A DNA stretch of 64,000 bases. Origin: Phoenix dactylifera. Its lineage: Eukaryota; Streptophyta; Magnoliopsida; Arecales; Arecaceae. The stretch covers positions 6,683,605 through 6,747,604 of the forward strand of contig NC_052409.1 of NCBI RefSeq assembly GCF_009389715.1, in the 5' to 3' direction. The position numbers and the translations under genes were made by a program. The notes below the pieces were generated by a model that was not told the origin of the DNA, searched no databases, and was given only the letters and a program-made list of their open reading frames with translations. Shown here piece by piece: positions 44,760 through 57,600 of the stretch (positions are counted from its first letter, which is position 1; each line of letters opens with the position of its first letter).

Positions 44760-47700
44760 ATGGCATCTCCTCCTCCGTTCCAGGCGGAGGACCAGACGGA
44801 CGAGGATTTCTTCGACAAGCTCGCGGATGATGAGTTTACGATCGATGGATCTCAGTCCAGGGCTCCGGATATGGCGAAAGATTTGTCTAATCTCAGCCTA
44901 GGTGACGTTGGTACCTCGTTGGAGGATTCGGGAGAGGCTGGGCTTGCCTCCGAAGTGGAAGACCGGCAGGAAAACAGGACCTTGAAGTCTTCTTGGGCTG
45001 CCAAAAAGGACAGCTTGGATGCAGAAGGGAGCATGCTTTCTGATTCTTCTGATGATAAGGCAGTCCGATCGGACAGTTCTGCGGAGCCTGCTACTGAGAT
45101 TGGTTCGCAAGGTTCATCGACGATGAAGAGTGGTGGATCAAAGGGGACCAGTGTGAAAGAGGTGCAGTGGAGCGCTTTCAGTGTCAGCTCGCAGCAATTT
45201 GACAATGGAGGGTTTGAACCCTATTCCAACTTCTTAACTGAGAACGCTGATGGGTCTGCTAATAAGCTGAAAGCTGATGCTGACCCGAATTCTAGTTTCA
45301 TAAGAAACACGGATGAAAATCTAAATACATATGTTGGTTACTCTGAACAACAAGGCACCCAATTCTATAGCTCAGGTAACGAGCAGATGGCAGATGGAAA
45401 TGATGCACAGTATTGGGAAAGCCTTTACCCAGGTTGGAAGTACGACCCAGGTACTGGGCAGTGGTATCAAGTGGATGGTTATGATACAGGCATCACTGGA
45501 CAAATGGACAGCTATAATGCAGCGAGTGTAGCCCAAGAGAGCTTTGAAGAGAAAGCTGCTACTGTTGCTGATGGGCCTATTCTTGAGGGATCCAATGTTT
45601 CTTATCTGCAGCAAAGTGCTCAGTCAGTGTTGGAGACCATAGCAGAGGATAGTACATTGAGTAGTGTTTCTAACTGGAATCAAGTTTCTCAGGAGAGTAC
45701 AGAATTCCCATCTAATATGGTGTTTGATCCTCAATACCCAGGATGGTATTATGACACAAACACTCAACAGTGGTATACCCTTGAGTCATATACTCAGACC
45801 ACACAGATAGCATCTAGTACAGTTCAGGATGAGGTGACTCGAGTTGTGCATTCCTCAGCTGGTTTCTCAGAACAAAACCAAAGTTTATATGATGAAGTTG
45901 GCCAATCCGGCCAATACTCCGTTTGGAGCCAGGGCAGCCAAGATTTTGGAGGAGTTTGGAATTCTTCCACAAGTAACTACATGCAACAGAGTATGTGGCA
46001 GCCTGAAACAGTTTCTGATAATAAACACATTGGAGATTTCCCTGGAAATCAGCAGTTGAGGAGCTTTTACAGTTCAACAGGGCATGCAGGAAGTCAAACA
46101 GATCAACAAGCAGGTCTCAAGACCTTTGAGCCCTCTGTAGATCATAACTATGTCAGAAGTAATGGTGTGGCCAGGTCTCAGGGCTTTGTTCCTCACGAAA
46201 GCACATACCAGTTTAATCAGCCAAAGGGGGAGCAGGGCCTGCAGTCACATTTATCTAACAGTTATTATGGCAGTCAGAGCTCAATAGACTATTCTCAGCA
46301 ACCATTTCAGGGTGCTAATGCGTCTTATTCTCAGTTCTCTTACACTCCTCATGAAGGGAGATCATCAGCTGGACGTCCTGCACATGCATTGGTTACCTTT
46401 GGATTTGGTGGGAAACTCATAATCATGAAAGATGCCAACTCTTTTGGCACAATTGATTATGGAAGCCAGGTGGGCTTCAAACATGTTTCACTTCAATCTA
46501 GCTAATAAGAATCATTATTAATTGTTTTAGAAACTTTCAGGTTTTGCTGTGATTTTGTAAGATCATTCAAGAGTAGCCTTTCTCCAACTAAACCTTGTTT
46601 ATTTGTGCATTTTAAGGGCACTGCTGCTGGAGCAGTCTCAGTTCTAAACTTAGCAGAAGTTGTCATGGATAAAACTGATGCATTCAGCACCATTAGTGGT
46701 GGTGCCTTTGGTTACTTGCATTCTTTATGCCAACAATCCTTTCCTGGTCCGCTTGTTGGTGGGAATGCTGCAACAAAGGATATAAACAAATGGATCGATG
46801 AGAGGATTGCGAGTTGTGAATCTCCTGGCATGGTCTTCCAGAAAGGCGAACTTCTGAGATTACTTCTTTCATTACTGAAAATATCATGTCAACATTATGG
46901 AAAACTTCGATCTCCTTTTGGATCTGATCCTTCACTAGAGGTAGTCGTTCTCTTATCTTAATGCAATATTAAATTTTTAGTATATCTTATTGCAGTTAGA
47001 TGATTTCGTCTTGAAATTATCTATGCATTTAGATCTTTATCCTTTCTTCCTGCTTGTGCAATTGTGTTTCACAGTTTACATATTTTCCTCTCAATCTTCT
47101 TCTTCATGTTAAAAAAAATGGTGATCTGTTGGATCATTTATGAACTTCTACAAAGTTTCCACACATTCCCTTTTTCATAAATTTTGTCTGGATCTACTTG
47201 AGCATCTTCATTATTTTGCTGGGAATACTCATTTTTCTTCTGCAAAACGTGCACCTCCTAATGCTTGTTGAGGTAAAAGAGAGCTCTGTGCCTGATTATA
47301 TTCTTGTGTAATTCCTTTTTCAAACTAAAATACAAAGTTGTGCTGGAAAATAGCCAATTCAAAAGTATCATGTTTGCATAAGAGATATAGACTCGTTCTA
47401 TTCTTTTCCTTATTTGTATGCTTCTAATAACAAAGTTACAATAACCCATGCCAATGTTAGAGGCCTTATGCCCAAACCACTTTGAGGCTTAAGCCTTTAC
47501 CTTTGGAGGCTAAGATGTCTTGCTGCTGCCCTTAGTCTGTCAGAAACCACATGAATGCTACAGAGAATTGCTTTCTATACTCATAGTGCTTCTAGTCAAG
47601 GTTGAAATCTGACCTTTTACCTGTTAACTCCCATCCCAATTAAGAAGAGAGTAGAAAGGCATCAGCTGTGTACCTTCTTGGGTTGCAGTTGGACTGAATT

Positions 47701-48348
47701 AAGAACCTTTATTATACGGGAAAAAAATAAGGCAGCGACCAACTAGATAAAACTGTAGATATGATCTTTGGAACAGAAGAGCATGGTAAACTAGTCATAG
47801 AAATGTGATAAACCATGTTGGTGAATTAGTAGATAATTAACATAAAAAAGTAGAGTAATTAGTTTTTTTTTTTGTGTGTGAGACTGTATGTGTGCGTGAC
47901 TGTGAAAGAAGGGTTGGAACAATTGTGTGTTCCTAAGTCGTTTGTGTTTAGGGCCGGAAGTGGGCCGGGCCGGGTCGGACCACACCCCTACCCAAGCCCG
48001 GCCCGAAATTATTTTCCGGGCTTCGGGCCGAGCCTAGGCCCGAACAGTTTTACAAAAACTCGGCCCGAGCCCAATTGGGCCAGCCCGATTGGACTAAAGT
48101 CCGCCAGGCCGATCACGAGCCCGGCCCGAGCCCATTTGGTTCCCATAATAGCTTCCAACATGCTGTCAACCCTCTATAATAGCTTGAAAAGAAAAGACAA
48201 GCTGCATGATGTTATCTAAAAGGAAAAAAAGAAAAAATAGCTTCAAATATGACATGTAGCTTCATCTATTTATCAGGCTCCAGAACCAAAATTCCAGGTA
48301 GAGAATCATGATAACTTCCAGGTAACGCAGCATGAATAAGAACCTTGG

Positions 48349-48394
<46 letters not shown>

Positions 48395-51300
48395 ACATAT
48401 TTCCAAACCCAGTTTGAGCCCAAAGTAGAGATTGCACTAAATCTTTCTCTTTTCTTCCCGATTTTTCCACTAAAGATCGCCAACAAACCAATTTAAGTCA
48501 TAATTCTTGCGTCCAGACAAAGAGATCAGAGAGAAACAAAATCCAAATTCTTCCGTGAAGATTCCCAAGTTCCCATTTGAAACCTAAAATTCGAGTGCAA
48601 TCGAAGAACCTAAACATAAATTTCAAGATTTAAAAATGTTTCACACCTCTTCCAGGGATCGAAAGCCCTCAGATCGCGATGGGGGTGAGGAGGGGAAGAT
48701 CATTCGTACCTCAAAACCTAGCTTCGCCGACAATAGGGTGGTCGGGGCTCCTCTTCACCACTTCGCCGAGCTTGGACGGTCGACGACGACTGGCGATCGG
48801 CGACGAGCCGACAAGGAGAAGCGGAAAAACCCTAGCTCCACGCCTCCACCGCTCGTCCGCTCTGCGCCTATGCAAATCCCAACCAAAAGGAAGAAGATCA
48901 TTCGTACCTCAAAACCTAGCTTCGTCGACGATAGGGTGGTCGGGGCTCCTCTTCACCACTTTGCCGAGCTTGGACAGTCAACGACGACGACTGGCGACCG
49001 GCGACGAGCCGACAAGGAGAAGCGGAGAAACCCTAGCTCCACGCCTCCACCGCTCGTCCGCTCTGCACCTTTGCAAATCCCTCGGGCAACAACCAACTGG
49101 GTAGTCTGGGTTTAAGTTAAACCGCGATTTGGCAAACCCCTGTGATTCGGCAAACCGCGATTCGGGCTACTCGGGCTGGAAGTGGGCTCGGGCTGGGCCG
49201 GGCCGGGCCAATGAGATACCCGTGCCCGGCCCGAAATAGAAATGGGCTTAATTATTCAGCCCGAGCCCGGCCTGAAATGCATTGGGCCTAGCGCATAGCC
49301 CGGCCCGCGGGCGGCCCGACCCGATGGGCTTCGGGCCAGCCCGAGCCCACTTCCAGTCCTATTTGTGTTATATCTCTTGTGTTGCATTAATGCTTCATCA
49401 AATGATCAATAAATGGGTGAATGACCTCTAGCCCATCTAAAGAAGCATGAGAAACAGATTCTGTTTTTCTAGCTCTAGAAATGACCGTAAACATGAGAAT
49501 GTGCAAGCACTCGAAACTATTCTAGAACACTTCATCCGTAATTCCTTTTAACCACTAATAAACACAAGGAGAACAAAAGTGTCAAATTACTGTATGAAAC
49601 CAAGCTACTTTATCCACAAGATTTCGGGGCATCAATCTTTCTTGATACTGAATGTTCATATTTTCTGAGCCGCTAGTTCAGTCAAATTAATTTGAAGCAT
49701 TTTAAAGTGCTTCATGTGGGTGTTTGCCACTCTGCTTCAATGTTTTATCCCCCCCCCCCCCTCCTCCTCCTCAAACAAAAACAAACAAACAAACAAAAAA
49801 AACGGACTCTTAAAATGCCTTGCAAGAAGCCCCTTTAACTAATTCTTTAACAGAAACAAATTCTTGATCAAGAACTTGTTCCCTAGGTGTCAAAATAACA
49901 AGTTGAAGCATGCTACTGATTGCATTGGGGGATCAAAAGGCGCTATGGTATATCAAAATAGATGATTTAAGTAGGAAGCAGTTGGTGCATGGGAATGGAA
50001 ATGGAGATTGGTTTGGTTAATCATGATAGGAAAGTCAGAAGTTCTGCTGAAGGCATGTTAAAGGAGATTATTTGAAAATGATGGAATATAGCTGTAAATT
50101 ATAATTATTTGCATTAACAATCTTGAGGTCTTTGCTAGCTTGACTTGCTCGGAGTTTAGGGAAGCAGGATTTTATTTTTGAAAGCTAGAAAATGTTTAGA
50201 TCTGTTAAATTTGAATATAAGCAACATTGTAGGATTGATGTTGGACAAAAATAAGGTGATTGTTAGCAGAACTATGTAGAATTTAGAGCAAAAACAGCCT
50301 TTTCAAAATGCATTAAACATTTAGAAGATCAGTTTTGGAGGTTTAAGACTGATAACTATAGATGAAAAAGGAAATTTGATTTAATAAAATGCCCATATAA
50401 GGGAATAAAGGCAAGCTTGTGTGCTTATAGATATTATATCATGGAACATCGGCATCTTGGGTTGGAGGGAAACAAAAAACAGAACCTCTTTGTGCATGCT
50501 AATAGCGTGTTTTTTTAGAAGACTGCCATTATAGGTTCAAGTTAGAAGCATTGTTGAAAAGAAAAGATATTCTTTTTATCCAGCGGAGTGCCAGTGGTAT
50601 GGGTGAGTGCCACCCTTTGATTCGAGACATCCGGGCCATGATCTGTGGCGAGGTGGCATTCCAGGCTAAGCATGTTTATAGAGAGGCCAACTAGGCTGCA
50701 GACTAGGTGGCTTTATAAGTGGCCAACCACTCCGGAGATACCCTTTATCGGAAAGAGGGAGTTGCCCAGTGCGCTCTATGATAAGTTGTCTTTTGACTTT
50801 TTTGAATGTATCTGTGTTAGAATTGTATGAATCATCTATTTCAACCAAAAAAAAAAGAATATCTCTTTTTCATTTAAACAAGGTTTATGCTATCTGGAAT
50901 ACTTTATTGTTGGCAGGCCACCATGTTTGGATAATAACTGCAATAAATGATTTTGATGACTGGGCTTGGAGAGTGAATGAGGATTTGAGCATTATATATG
51001 AGTTCTTTTGGGAAAAAAATTGAGGAGTGCTGAAAACATGAAAAGAGTAAAAGACTTCATCAAAGGATTGAATATTTGCCTTAAGGAAACTAACAGAAAT
51101 TCATGCAATAAAAGAAATGAGAGAGATTTGCAAACTTGTATAAGGGCAAAAGGAAAAGAAGAGAAAACAAAATTTTGATAATAATGAAGGCACACACAAT
51201 CAAAATACAATTCAGGTGGAAGATCTTCTATTAAGGGAAGCTAATGCTTTATATCAAAAATAAAGAACAAGTTTTTGATAGGGGTGTTGTTGGGGCATAA

Positions 51301-51613
51301 AGCAAAGTATTTTGAACAATTTCTGTAAAATCAAGCCCAGTGTGTTGAGGTCGAGAAGAGATAAGAGATACTGAGCTGTTGAACTTCAATAATGTGAAAA
51401 TAACACCCATTATAGATGGTTGCAAATGAAAGGAGAAGAATTATTAGTTGTTATGTGTGGTTTTGAGCAATCAGAATCTTGAGGATGTGTTCTAATCGAG
51501 GAGTGGGAATGAGTTTTTAACATATCTTTTTTTAAGCTGCAGAGGATAACTTGTTAGAGTTTATTGACTTGTTGGGCAGGTGTCAGAGTGTAGACTCTTG
51601 CAAGTTGCTTATA

Positions 51614-51665
<52 letters not shown>

Positions 51666-54600
51666 GTGGGGATCAAGTGGACCATAGATGCAAGGCACAA
51701 TTGCAGGATCTATTTTTAGATATGATACAGATTTACGATACTAAAACATGCAGCAAATTCGATGATTGTTCCAAATTACCGCAAACCGATGTCACATTTA
51801 TATGATCAGCTTAGAAAGGAGAGGTGGAATTGCATCAAACAAACTAATAATTTGCTTAACCTTTATATTATTCTGTAATAACTCTCAAGGAACCAATTGC
51901 GCAATGAAAATTGGCAGGCTTACTCGGAAGTGCCTCTAATCCATGATTGTCATGACATATTTATGCTCAATTTAAATGTGAAAAATGAGATCTAGGGATA
52001 ATTTTTGGAGCTGATGTTCAAATTTGATTTTGTGAACTTCTTTACCTAGTGTTTACATCTCTTTTGGAGCAAATTTGGTTTCTTGAGGAGTTAAGAGGAA
52101 ATGGATTATGATCTTCATGTTCTACCCTGAAACTACATGCTCTTACAACAGGGGAGTCAGTGGCGTAAATCTACACCCGGGGAAAGGAAATGCCCCATCC
52201 AACCGTTGCCCAGGTTTCACCATGACTTGGTAGAACTGTGGAACATTGCTCTTAATTCATGGCCAAAGACACAAACATGTGGAAATAAAACTGTGTGGAT
52301 GCTTAGCATGTGTAGGCTAGGTGATGAAATCTGGTTATGAGCATGAACATTGTGAAGTAAAATAATAAGATATGGTATTTGATGGGGAACAGGTTGAATC
52401 ATTGGTGGAAATCCAATAGCTTGTTGTTGGCCAGTTGTTTCTATGCAATATGATCTGTGCCTGTTATAGACAAAGATATATATCAAATGAGAAACTTTTA
52501 CTTTGTAAAAATGTGCTTATGGTCATTTGAGAATTGCCAAGTTATATCATCATGTTTGTACCTCTTGAGTTTTTAACAGTTTATTATTTCTGTCATTTTA
52601 TTTTCCCTGTTGACAGGAAACTGATGGTCCAGAAATGGCAGTCACTAAGCTTTTCGCATCTGCTAAAAAGAATAGTGTTCAGTCAAGGGAGTATGGGTCC
52701 TTCATACATTGTATGCGAAATCTTCCTTCTGAGGGACAGATCCGGGTATTCTTAAACTTCAAATCTGTGTTGTCTGAAATGTTCTTATAAATGCTCTTTC
52801 AGATTTTTATTGGCATTTGCCACCTGTTCTAGGCAACTGCCGTTGAAGTACAAAACCTTCTTGTTTCTGGTAGAAGGAAAGAGGCCCTCCAATGTGCACA
52901 AGAAGGTCAGTTGTGGGGCCCTGCACTTGTTCTTGCAGCACAGCTTGGTGAGAAGGTTTGTCACTTTCTCAACATTTTATGCTATTTTGCTTCCATTTTA
53001 TGATGGTTTTGCTGTTTATTATTATCCAATTTCTTGCCCTATGCATTTGCACTGAAATAAAATTATTGTTTTTTTTTCTTTAAAATCCTTATATCTCATT
53101 TGTGTTTGATTGAGCTGCAGTTTTATGTTGATACTGTGAAGAAAATGGCACATCAACAGTTTGTATCTGGATCACCTTTACGTACATTATGCCTACTTAT
53201 TGCTGGACAACCTGCAGATGTTTTTTCTGGGGGAAGCTCCTCCAGTAGTTTGTCTGGTGCTGCAAATATATATCAACAACCTGCTGAGGTGATTTATCTT
53301 CTAAAACAGTCAGTTGCTGATTTTGCTTGTAACATAATTGTTTCTGCTACTCCTTAATTCATGCTTTTGGAATTATGTGGATATTTTGTTCTACAGAATC
53401 TTCAGCATGGTTACTTTTTGGGCAATAGCTGCTTAATTGTGTGAATCAGGGTCTGACGAACCGGCCGGTTCGGACCGGTCTGGCTTGTAACCGGTACGCC
53501 GGAGCAGTGGAAACCGGTACGGGCCAGTTCTGTGCCGGAGACGAAGAGAAGGAGAGAGAGCGTGGGGAGGAGAGGGAGGGAGGAGACCTGTGGCCGCCAT
53601 CGGAGAGCCGCAGAGGGGCGGTGGAGGCCCGGGGGGGGGGGGGGAGGGGGGGTGCGGGGCGGCGGAGCCCGTGGGGGAGCGGTGGAACCTGCGGCTTTTT
53701 AATTTGAGGATTTTAAGTGAATAGTGTGATTTTTTGATACTTTTAGTGGGGAACATATGGTATAAAATATTGTCATGGGTAACCCTTTGTTCAAGCCTGC
53801 TTTAAAGATTCAATCTGAAGATATTGATATCTTGGAGCTTGATGTTAACTTGATCTGAGATCAATCTGGCATCTCAGTTTTTGAATTTCTTTGTGATTGC
53901 TTGGCACTTTTGAGCTCATTTTGTGTTTTCTAATGAGATACAGACTCAGGCCTCTGGCATGTTGGATGACTGGGAAGAGAATTTGGCCATAATAACTGCA
54001 AATAGGACAAAGGATGATGAACTAGTAATAATTCATCTTGGTGATTGCTTGTGGAAGGAGAGAGGAGAGGTTTGTGTTTCATCCTTTTCTTTACTAATTT
54101 TTTTTCAAAACATTATATCTTCAAATGTGCTTAATATAATATAATTTACATAAATCTTTGGAATAGGTAACTGCTGCACATACCTGCTATCTGGTTGCGG
54201 AGGCAAACTTTGAGTCATATTCTGACAGTGCAAGACTCTGTCTTATTGGTGCTGACCACTGGAAATGTCCTCGAACTTATGCCTGTCCGGAAGCCATTCA
54301 GGTCCTGTTCAGTAGGATTTCAGTTTATTTAGTTCTATCTATACTTATTTTTTTGTTAGGTTTAATGGCTTCTAAGATCTATATTTAGTTGGTCTCAGTT
54401 AAATCTAGCTTGCTTCTTTTTTCTTGCTTTGGTGATTTCGACTTTTTTTTTTGTGTGTGTGTATGTGTGCATGTCTTCTTGCTGTTTCTTGCCATGCTTA
54501 CTTCCAACAAGCTTGCTAAAGTATTGCCATGGGATGAAGATCTGCTAAATTCTTCCATTCTGTTTAGTGATTGTGGCTATAATGTTACTTATTTTGGAGG

Positions 54601-57600
54601 TTTATGTGAATGAATATGTTGCACAGCGAAATCAAGAATTTTGCTCCCTCTCCCTTCACCATGGTTGTTCCCTCTGTGAGATGACAGAGTCTGCCCATAA
54701 GAGTAAATCACTTATGATCAGTTTTGGTCCTTTATGTACTAAAATACCCTAACTTCTTATTTACCCTATAGCAAATCTTCACCCGCCCTCTCTCTCTCTT
54801 GTTTCTTTCCTCCCATTTTTTCCTTCAACTGCCCATATTCCATTCATTCACCCACTATCACAAAAGTTCTTTCTTCATCATAATCCCTTCCGTGCTACCA
54901 CCAGTCCCTCTTCCCGCCTCCCATCTCCTAGAGCATGACCCCCATTTCTTTCCTGCCATCTACAAGCTTCTGTTCTCCTCAAACTGCTTAATTCAGCATT
55001 CTTGCAAGCATCAGCAATTGCCAGTGTCCTGGATGACATCTTCTCAATGTTGGCTGGTTGGTGCCATGATACCATTGCTATCCAGTGTCCTTTACTCGTG
55101 AAGTAAGGAGTCCAGATCTCCTACTTGGTTAGCAACGGTAGCCCTAGTCACGCTACCCCGGCTAGTGCTATCCGCCAAATCACCAACATTGGCATGACTC
55201 CCTTGGTCGGAGCTTCCCATCTTCATTCCACTAGTCTTATACACTTGATACATTGCATGGTTTCTCGGCCATGGCAGGCCTTAAGAGTAATAGTTGGAGT
55301 TTTTTTTTGTGGACTCTACAACAGAAACCGAAAGTTTTTAGTTTCAGTGTGGACTGGTGAAATTGGATTTGGTTCTAGAGTAGCCAACTTTAATGTATAT
55401 ATAGGTTTCTTAATCTGGTTATTTTCTCTTTTTCTAATTTCTTTAAATGTTAGGGGGCATTTTCTCTGGTCTAATTCTATGTTTTGTGAACATTTTGAAG
55501 CATTTGACGCTAGACTCAAAGGTGATTTGGACAGCAAGTAAATTTTTCAATGTGGGTTTGGTTATTTGATATCTTGAATTGTAGACATTTCTAATATCAT
55601 ATGTTCGTTTACAAATGGTATGGTGTATACAAATGACTTTTTGAATATTTTTTTAAAGTAATTTTTGATTGCTTCATTGTGAAACTGCTAAAATAATACC
55701 GATGGCCAGCACCGCCCTCCCCCACCCCTACCCCTTTCTTTCTTCTCTCCACTACTAATTCTGAGCTGGCCACCAATAGGGGTCTTTGGACATATTGTTG
55801 TTTTCACTTGTTACTTTATGATGAATTCCAAAGGCATGGAACAAGATAATCTCTATTTTGTCGAGCTTCTCTGCTCAACTTCTCTCTCCCCTTTCCATCT
55901 TGGTCTCTCTATGTTACCTTCTTCTTCCTATCACCCTGCTCATCTTTCTTTTTTTATTATTTAGGATAGCATTTGCTGCAGTTTTCCCTTAGATGAATTG
56001 TAATTCAAATATGAAACTATATCAACCCTAAAAGGTTGCTTAACACATCCCTAGTTTCACTTGGCTGTGTTAACTGCCCCTGCAGTCACTGAACTTGAGT
56101 CACCATGGGCAGTCGTGTCCTTCAGGTAAGGGGACCATTTATATGTTTTACACGTGGAATCTACATCTTTAAACAGCAGTTTCCTGAAATGGATTCACAA
56201 TATCGAGCAATTTAATGTGAGACAGATCGCTGTGCCAGTGCAAAGTGTTGATTTGAAGCCTGTAAATGGTTGTAGGCTTGTAGCCTTTTGAAGGTATTTC
56301 CCAATCTCAGCTCTACTTGTGTATAAACTTCATGCCTCTATCCAGTCCTTGTCCTCCCATGGAAAACTCAAGCTGCACTCAGATATTTTGAGTCTAAGAC
56401 ATGCACAAGACATACCTAATACCTTATATGAGTGTGTATGAGCAGAATTATCCCTGATTATTGCATGTAAAATACCCGAAATAAACAAATGGATTATGGG
56501 GTTCAGTAAAGAGTGTGTGGAAAATGATGATCCCTATTATGCAAGGTGGGAGGAACAACCCAAGCAAGCTATGCCTTTTGTCTAGGATGAACCCCTTGTG
56601 CATGCACAGGAATGTGCTTGTGATGAGTATATATGCAATTAGCCTTTTATAACTTGTGTTCTTATTTGTTTTGGCTAATGATTCATGCCCCAAAGATGAC
56701 ACAATTCCCCTTATCAAACCTTTCCCACTTCTATATTCTTCAAGTCCATTTGAATTCGGTGGGGTGTTTTTCCTAGTTGCATTAGCTTAGATAACTGGTA
56801 AAGTAGGTCTTTACCTAGACTTGGTCTTCTATGTTTCATGATAGGCATACCTTTTGTGCAAAGTTTCTTTGGCTAGGAATATAATATTAGTTCTAAATGG
56901 TTGACATCACATGAGGGCCACTTGTAAATTGTTCTCAAACTCTAGTGGGCCATTCCAAAGCCAAGATGTCAACTCCATACAGATGGGATAAGGCTGAACA
57001 TTTTATTATATATGCCAGACAATGCCAATGCAACCAACAGAACCAGAAATTCTTTTCCATCAGTTCTTCCTAGCTTGTTTCCTTTCAATTGCTGCCTGAT
57101 TCTTCCCTGTTAATTTGCAGCAGCAACATTGCTGTTTCAATGTTTGCTCGGATTTCTCATCATTTTCTGGATTTCTAAATATATGCTGTGTGTTGGTTTA
57201 TAAACTGATTCAGTATGTAAAATATCTCTACAGAGGACAGAGTTATATGAATATTCAAAGGTGCTTGGAAACTCACAGTTTATCCTGCTACCTTTTCAAC
57301 CATACAAATTAATCTATGCCTACATGCTGGCTGACATGGGGAAGGTTCCCGAGTCATTGAGGTGGGTAGTAGTTTTTGTTCCCATTTCATTATTACTTAT
57401 GCTTTAGCTTATATTAGCATGGTTAATTTAGGTACTGTCAAGCATCTTTAAAGTTGCTGAAAAATTCTGGTCGTACTCCTGAAGTTGAAATGTGGAAATC
57501 ATTGTTATCATCCCTGGAGGAGCGGTTGAAAACCCACCAGCAGGTAGCTTGAGCAGAAAATTGTTGTCTGTAAGCATCTACAGTTGCACCATTTTCTTTC

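Larger units (their letters stand above)
47949..49361. mobile_element. Non-autonomous hAT element in SEC16 intron 2
   Basis: The termini are inverted: TAGGGCCGGAAGTGGGC at the left, and the complement of the right end reads TAGGACTGGAAGTGGGC. An exact 8-bp target duplication, TTTGTGTT, flanks it at 47,941-47,948 and 49,362-49,369, diagnostic for hAT. Subterminal zones are full of GGGCC/GGCCCG repeats. The 1413-bp element lacks a transposase. Its interior holds a GA microsatellite and a duplicated GC-rich block that looks like captured genic sequence. Confidence 0.92.

Noticed and set aside
54799-55101. 100-aa frame in SEC16 intron 7
   Set aside because: It does not fit SEC16 phase, has no recognised domain and lies in low-complexity CT-rich intron sequence.
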